Assembly (NCBI GenBank): GCA_965223755.1
Contig: CBDCXF010000001.1
Span: forward strand, 1,240,001-1,304,000
DNA length: 64,000 bases
Direction: 5' to 3'
Source of the DNA: CBDCXF01 sp965223755
Lineage (GTDB): Bacteria; Acidobacteriota; Thermoanaerobaculia; Multivoradales; JAHEKO01
Below are positions 59,395 through 64,000 of this stretch, piece after piece. Both the position numbers and the translations under genes were made by a program. The notes beneath the pieces are model-generated. The model made no database searches, was not told the DNA's origin, and saw nothing but the letters and a program-made list of their open reading frames with translations. Numbering within the stretch: the first letter of the stretch is position 1; every line of letters starts with the position of its first letter.

Positions 59395-61206
59395 GTGGCG
59401 AGGAAAAAAGTGGGGCGCCTCTTATCGCTGGCACTGGCGATGTTGGCCGTCAGCCCCCTCCACTCCCAGGAGGACGAAGAGGGGCCGGCACTCTCAGCGC
59501 GCCTGGTCCCAAACGTCGTCGGTCTGGGCCAAGAGACCGTTCTTGAAATTCGAGTTGAAGTGAAGTCGATGCGCCTACTGCGCGTTCATCCGCGATTTCA
59601 GCTCGAAAACCTCACCACCGTCGCCGGGCCGTTCCAAGAGCAGAGTGTGCAATTCGTCAACGGTTCGATTTCCAACTCGACCACATTGCGATGGCGGTTG
59701 CGCCCAACCGAAGTCGGCCCCGGACGGGTCACCCAGATCGAAGTCGATGTCGGCGACCAAACCCTGACCGCGAGCGCCCTGGACATAACGATCCAGGAAG
59801 AGCGTGTGCCTGAAGCTGAACCGCGGCGACCACGCGATCCTTTTGAAAGTATTTTCGGGGACACACGCGATCCCTTCCGCGATCGCGCCGCTACGCAGCC
59901 GGAGCTGTATCTCCGTGCACAGGTGAACCCCGTTGAACCTTATGTCGGCCAACAGATCCGATACACCCTCTACCTGTACACCCGCAACAACGTCACCGCG
60001 GTCAACGCCGAGGAAGTTCCCGGCTTCGAGGGCTTCTGGACCGAGGAACCCCCTGCCGATTCTGTCGCTAAGCGCCCTGAGGAGGTCAGCATCGACGGCA
60101 GGAGATGGCTACGGGTGCCGCTGCTTGAGCGCGTCCTCTACCCGTTGCGGCCGGGCGAACTGGAGATCGATCCAGCGACCATGGCCTTCGAAGTGGCGCC
60201 CGACCGCAATGGCTTCTTCCGCCGCTCTCAGGCAGTGCGAAGGACCTCTCCCGGCACCCAGATCAATGTCCGGCCGCTGCCGGCGGGAGGACCAACTGGA
60301 AGCTCGGTCGGTCGTATCCGACTCGAATCAAGTCTGGAGCCGCAAAAGGTCGAAGCTGGAGAGGCGGCTCAGTTGGTGGTCACGGCGCGCGGTCGCGGCA
60401 ATCTGCGGCGCATGCCGGACCCGGTATTCGACCCACCAGTGGGAATGGAGATTTATCCGCCGCAGGGGGACTCCACGCACCGCTTCACCTCCGATGGAGC
60501 CGAATTCACACGTTCGTGGCGTTGGGTGGTGGTGCCGCAAGAAGCCGGCACTTTCACCTTGCCGAGTCTTTCCGTACCGTACTTCGATCCACGCACGGAG
60601 AGTTTCCAGCAAGTCTCGACTCCGGCACACCAGCTCAGCGTGACCCGCCCCGCCACCGCCCAGCGCACGCCGACTCCCCAACTGCCGGTAGCCCAGCTTC
60701 ATCCCGTACGAACCGTCGCGGTCGCCGCGATCGAGCGACGTGCCCGGCTGCCGGTCTTGTGGTTTCTTATTGCGGGAGTGGTAGCCACGGCAGTGATGAT
60801 CTGGCGCGACACCCAGGAATCACGAGGTCTACCGCCGAATACAGATTCCCATGGCTCTTCCAGTTCCCTTGGCTCTTCCAGCCGCCTGCCGACGCGCAAA
60901 GCACTACAGCAGCAAATCGAGCAGATTTCCGCCAACGACCCGCGCCGCGCGGCGATCGCGCTGGAGTCGGTGATGCGAAGTTATTTGACCGACCGCTGGG
61001 GGCTGACCGGAGCCAGCGCCCCGGAAGTTTGGGCCGACACGCTGGCCAACTCGGGCCTGTCTCTAGCGGCACTCGATCGCCTCCGTTCGGTCACCGAGGA
61101 CATGCACTATCTGCGCTACGCACCCCAGTTGTCGCAAACCGAGCAACTGAGTGAGGACCTCAAGCGTAGCGCCCTCGAATGGACCCAGAGGCTGCCACGT
61201 CGATGA
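59395..61206 (+). CDS. batD: BatD-like membrane protein
   Basis: A 603-residue protein with a signal peptide, two or three Ig-like periplasmic domains (NVVGLGQETVLEIRVEVKS, PYVGQQIRYTLYLYTRNN, QKVEAGEAAQLVVTARGRG), one membrane helix (LWFLIAGVVATAVMIW) and a cytoplasmic helical domain (RDPRRAAIALESV-type region). The start is GTG 59395 with GGGGAAA upstream. A small tandem duplication (GSSSSLGSSS) follows the helix. It is the large subunit of the Bat set. The residues between LRVHPRF and the helix are beta-rich and probably bind a partner outside the inner membrane. Confidence 0.88.
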   Translation: MARKKVGRLLSLALAMLAVSPLHSQEDEEGPALSARLVPNVVGLGQETVLEIRVEVKSMRLLRVHPRFQLENLTTVAGPFQEQSVQFVNGSISNSTTLRWRLRPTEVGPGRVTQIEVDVGDQTLTASALDITIQEERVPEAEPRRPRDPFESIFGDTRDPFRDRAATQPELYLRAQVNPVEPYVGQQIRYTLYLYTRNNVTAVNAEEVPGFEGFWTEEPPADSVAKRPEEVSIDGRRWLRVPLLERVLYPLRPGELEIDPATMAFEVAPDRNGFFRRSQAVRRTSPGTQINVRPLPAGGPTGSSVGRIRLESSLEPQKVEAGEAAQLVVTARGRGNLRRMPDPVFDPPVGMEIYPPQGDSTHRFTSDGAEFTRSWRWVVVPQEAGTFTLPSLSVPYFDPRTESFQQVSTPAHQLSVTRPATAQRTPTPQLPVAQLHPVRTVAVAAIERRARLPVLWFLIAGVVATAVMIWRDTQESRGLPPNTDSHGSSSSLGSSSRLPTRKALQQQIEQISANDPRRAAIALESVMRSYLTDRWGLTGASAPEVWADTLANSGLSLAALDRLRSVTEDMHYLRYAPQLSQTEQLSEDLKRSALEWTQRLPRR

Positions 61207-62024
61207 CCGCTCCACGCCGATACGGCCTCGTTCTCACCCTTATGGTGACAGCTCTTGTCATCACCTCCGCCGGGGCCACCCTCGCTCAAGATCCTGACGC
61301 TCTTGAGAGCGCTGGGGATGCCTTCATCGACGGCGATCTTAAGCAGGCTCGGTCGATCTATCTTCGGGAACTCGGTGAATTGCACCAACTCGATGCGCCG
61401 ACCAGTGCAACCGTGCTTTATAACCTCGGGCGCGTCGACCAGGGTCTCGGCGCCAATGCCCAGGCGGTGCTGTGGTACCGCCGTGCCCTTGCCGCAGCAC
61501 CCGACGATCCCTGGGCGCAGCGCAACCTTGAGCAATTGCGCGAACAGCTCGGACTACCGGGGCCCGACCCCTGGCAACCCATGGCGGTGTTCGACAACCT
61601 GGCCGCGAGGGCCGCGGTGATCGCCACAGTACTGTTGTGGGGACTGCTTTCCTTGCGCTGGATCGCCGGCCGACCGCGTGGCTGGCACCTTGCAATCTGG
61701 GTGGGAGTCCTGGCGATTGGCGCCATCGCTCTCCTCGGCGGCCACTACCTCGCTCCGCAACCAGCGGTGCTCATGAGCGAATGCTCGGGGCCGGCGGGGA
61801 CTCTGCCGGCCGGCAGTGAAGTATGGCTTTCCCAGCTCAACCCGGCGCGCATTTGGTCATCAGCCGGGCGCTTCACCTGTGCCCTTGATGCGCCTCTTTT
61901 GGTCGCCTCCGAGGCCCTCCCCCCGAGTCTGGAGACGGCTGCACCCGAGTCCGACGAAGCCCCCAAGGACGAGGCCGCAAGCGAGGTCGAGACTGCCGCT
62001 GAGGACAGTCCGCCGTTCGTTTGA
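61203..62024 (+). CDS. BatE-like TPR/SH3 membrane protein
   Basis: A 273-residue protein with a signal peptide (LVLTLMVTALVITSAGATLA), TPR repeats (SATVLYNLGRVDQGLGANAQ), two membrane helices (AAVIATVLLWGLLSLRW, LAIWVGVLAIGAIALLGG) and a small beta-type C-terminal domain, ending in an acidic tail. This matches BatE. ATG overlaps the BatD stop by four bases. It is the last gene of the Bat operon. Confidence 0.82.
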   Translation: MTAPRRYGLVLTLMVTALVITSAGATLAQDPDALESAGDAFIDGDLKQARSIYLRELGELHQLDAPTSATVLYNLGRVDQGLGANAQAVLWYRRALAAAPDDPWAQRNLEQLREQLGLPGPDPWQPMAVFDNLAARAAVIATVLLWGLLSLRWIAGRPRGWHLAIWVGVLAIGAIALLGGHYLAPQPAVLMSECSGPAGTLPAGSEVWLSQLNPARIWSSAGRFTCALDAPLLVASEALPPSLETAAPESDEAPKDEAASEVETAAEDSPPFV

Positions 62025-62122
62025 ACTGACCTCTCCGCCACTGCTACGATCCATTTCCAGCGTGCCTTTCTCGGCCGCTCGTCACACTTGAAACGCCACT
62101 TTCCAGCCCTGTCGGAGCCATC

Positions 62123-63463
62123 ATGACCGTAGCAACCGCCCCTGCCCACACCACGCCCTCAGAAGTCCACAGCACCCTGAGCCGCCACATCCTGGCGGAC
62201 GGATTCGGCCTTGTTCTGGACCTCAATCGGTCGCAGGGGTCGCGCATTTACGACTCCCGCGAAGGCAAAAGTTACATCGACATGTTCGGCTGCTTCGCGA
62301 CTTCCGCTGTGGGTTATAACCATCCCAAGATGCAGGACGCAGACTTTCTCAATGAGCTCAACCTCGCCGCCGGGTTCAAGGTCTCCAACTCCGACCTCTA
62401 CACGACGCAGATGGCCGACTTCGTCGAGGCGTTCTCGCGCGCAGTTCCGGCTTCCCTCGCCGGCCATATGTTCTTCGTCGAGGGCGGTACTTTGGCGGTC
62501 GAAAACTGCCTCAAAACCGCCTTCGATTGGAAACGGCGCAAGAACCAGGCGGCAGGGCGTTCCGAGGCCGGCGGCCAAGTCATTCATTTTCGCGAAGCCT
62601 TTCACGGCCGTAGCGGCTACACCCTGACGCTCACCAACACCGACCCCACCAAGACCGATTATTTCCCCAAATTCAACTGGCCGCGGGTCCACAATCCGGC
62701 GCTGACTTTCCCCATCACAGAGGAAGGGATGGCCGAGGTCGTGGCGGAGGAAGATCAAGCTGTAGCGCAGATTGAGGCGGCGGTCGCCGAGCACGGCCAC
62801 GATATCGCGGCTCTGATCGTCGAGCCGATCCAAGGTGAGGGCGGTGACAACCATTTTCGCGGAGAGTTCCTGCAACGGCTGCGCGATCTAGCCGACGAGA
62901 ATGAATTTCTGCTGATTTTCGACGAAGTCCAGACCGGTTTCGGCACCACCGGCGAATGGTGGTGTTTCGAGCATTTCGGTGTCCTTCCCGACGCCTTTGC
63001 CTTCGGCAAGAAGACGCAAGTATGCGGCATCTGCGTTTCCGACCGCATCGACGATGTCGACAATGTCTTCAAGGTGTCAAGTCGCATCAATTCGACCTGG
63101 GGTGGCAACCTCGCCGACATGGTGCGATGCCGTCGCTTCGTCGAAATCATCGAAGAGGACAATCTACTTGCCAACGCACAGCGCGTCGGCGATCAGATTC
63201 TGTCGGACCTTCAGACGCTCGCTGGCGAGCACCAGGGCTGGGTGACCAACCCACGTGGTCGAGGCCTTTTCATCGCTTTCGATTTGCCGACTCCGGAAGC
63301 CCGTGGCCAAGTCCTCCGTTCGATGCTCGAGTTGGGAGTTCTGGGCCTGCCCTCCGGGCCGCAGGCGATTCGTTTCCGTCCGGCCCTCAATTTGACCGCC
63401 GAGGAAGCGGCGAGCGCCCTCAAACTGGTCGATGAAGCCATCGGTCGGGCGCGCCAAAGCTAA
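62123..63463 (+). CDS. lat: L-lysine 6-aminotransferase
   Basis: A 446-residue class III aminotransferase that moves the epsilon-amino group of lysine to 2-oxoglutarate, giving aminoadipate semialdehyde. Marks: MFGCFATSAVGYNHPKM, FFVEGGTLAVENCLKTAFDW, IVEPIQGEGGDNHFRGEFLQ, IFDEVQTGFGTTGEWW and the PLP lysine in AFGKKTQVCGI. The Lat-type FVEGG and NSTWGGNL segments separate it from ornithine and GABA aminotransferases. The aldehyde dehydrogenase 52 bases downstream fits the next step. Confidence 0.93.
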   Translation: MTVATAPAHTTPSEVHSTLSRHILADGFGLVLDLNRSQGSRIYDSREGKSYIDMFGCFATSAVGYNHPKMQDADFLNELNLAAGFKVSNSDLYTTQMADFVEAFSRAVPASLAGHMFFVEGGTLAVENCLKTAFDWKRRKNQAAGRSEAGGQVIHFREAFHGRSGYTLTLTNTDPTKTDYFPKFNWPRVHNPALTFPITEEGMAEVVAEEDQAVAQIEAAVAEHGHDIAALIVEPIQGEGGDNHFRGEFLQRLRDLADENEFLLIFDEVQTGFGTTGEWWCFEHFGVLPDAFAFGKKTQVCGICVSDRIDDVDNVFKVSSRINSTWGGNLADMVRCRRFVEIIEEDNLLANAQRVGDQILSDLQTLAGEHQGWVTNPRGRGLFIAFDLPTPEARGQVLRSMLELGVLGLPSGPQAIRFRPALNLTAEEAASALKLVDEAIGRARQS

Positions 63464-63515
63464 CAACGCAAGTGCCGGCCACCAAGGCTGCGCTTTGTGA
63501 CTCAAGGGACAAACT

Positions 63516-64000
63516 ATGTCTACCACTGGCAATGACACGGTTCGCGACGAAACAGTGCGCGGCGTCTTGGAGCGCCTCGGACTCGACCTGACCAGCCCCA
63601 ATCCCGGTGCATGGGCCGGGGACTGGCTCTCCACCAACGGCGAGCTGATCGAGTCCATCGATCCCACCACCGGCGAAGCGCTCGCGTCGGTGCAGGCCTG
63701 CAGCCGCGAGGACTACGAGAAAGTCGTAGCCCGCACTCACGAGGCCTTTGTCGAGTGGCGGCAATGGCCGGCACCCCGCCGCGGCGAAGTGGTGCGCGCG
63801 CTGGGCGATGCGCTCCGCGAGCACAAGGACGACCTCAGCGCGCTCATCACCCTCGAAGCGGGCAAGATCGTCTCCGAGGGGCTCGGCGAAGTTCAGGAGA
63901 TGATCGATATGGCCGACCTAGCAGTCGGCATGTCGCGTCAGCTCTACGGCTTGTCGATGCACTCCGAACGGCCCCAGCACCGCATGTACGAGCAATGGCA
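63516..64000 (+). CDS. Aldehyde dehydrogenase, aminoadipate-semialdehyde type, partial
   Basis: The frame from ATG 63516 runs off the right edge after 161 residues. It matches the N-terminal part of the ALDH7 family (antiquitin): SIDPTTGEALASVQA, WRQWPAPRRGEVVRALGDAL, LEAGKIVSEGLGEVQEMID and LYGLSMHSERPQHRM. The catalytic Cys would lie beyond the window. Behind lat it most likely oxidises aminoadipate semialdehyde to aminoadipate in lysine breakdown. Confidence 0.88.
   Translation, partial: MSTTGNDTVRDETVRGVLERLGLDLTSPNPGAWAGDWLSTNGELIESIDPTTGEALASVQACSREDYEKVVARTHEAFVEWRQWPAPRRGEVVRALGDALREHKDDLSALITLEAGKIVSEGLGEVQEMIDMADLAVGMSRQLYGLSMHSERPQHRMYEQW

Overview
The window looks like chromosomal DNA of a GC-rich, Gram-negative, non-model bacterium. 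Outer-membrane biology is indicated by a TonB-dependent receptor, RlpA and an AsmA-like protein. Housekeeping genes (rplM-rpsI, rpsB-tsf-pyrH-frr, folD, ftsK, rsmA, rsmB, fmt, serA, ddl) mix with a full Bat/MoxR operon, an exported TldD/TldE pair and a eukaryote/archaea-like ITPase fused to CoaE. This mix would fit an Acidobacteriota-type lineage (for example Thermoanaerobaculia), but that is an inference; no rRNA gene is present to prove it.

Layout. 1-2853: accessory segment, visibly less GC-rich, with a partial secreted M23 peptidase, a secreted unknown protein and a helix-turn-helix protein with a probable leaderless promoter. It abuts the 3' end of a tRNA-Thr. 3141-8158 (minus): translation block rplM-rpsI-rpsB-tsf-pyrH-frr-rlmB-tRNA-Thr. 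8290-11163 (plus): menG/ubiE, folD, coaE-ITPase fusion. 11183-18920 (minus): SDR, TldE-like, TldD-like, PLP decarboxylase, membrane protein, arginine deiminase. 19000-21185 (plus): purB, rlpA.

21269-36545 is the most interesting region: ornithine-cyclodeaminase-like reductase, MFS transporter, D-amino-acid-dehydrogenase-like oxidase, PAS-GAF histidine kinase with NarL-type regulator, cupin, metal amidohydrolase, HyuB, HyuA, TonB-dependent receptor, M19 dipeptidase and the remnant of another amidohydrolase. I read it as a self-contained uptake, sensing and degradation island for an unusual blocked, cyclic or D-configured amino-acid derivative. The substrate is not known.

36689-44968 (minus): ddl-serA-class V aminotransferase, a small unknown protein, NamZ-like muramidase, moaC, rsmB, fmt. 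45088-47980 (plus): asnB and two tandem RRM RNA-binding proteins, each with a long leader that shares a covarying hairpin at the ribosome-binding site. 48062-53372 (minus): AsmA-like protein, ftsK, rsmA. 53620-62024 (plus): moxR, DUF58 and six more Bat-type genes, mostly joined by 4-base start/stop overlaps. 62123-64000 (plus): lysine 6-aminotransferase and the start of an aldehyde dehydrogenase, a lysine-to-aminoadipate route.

A recurring peculiarity is short tandem duplication (9-19 bp units) at or across gene 3' ends, often including the stop codon, and two copies of a GTAGGGG-type palindromic repeat.
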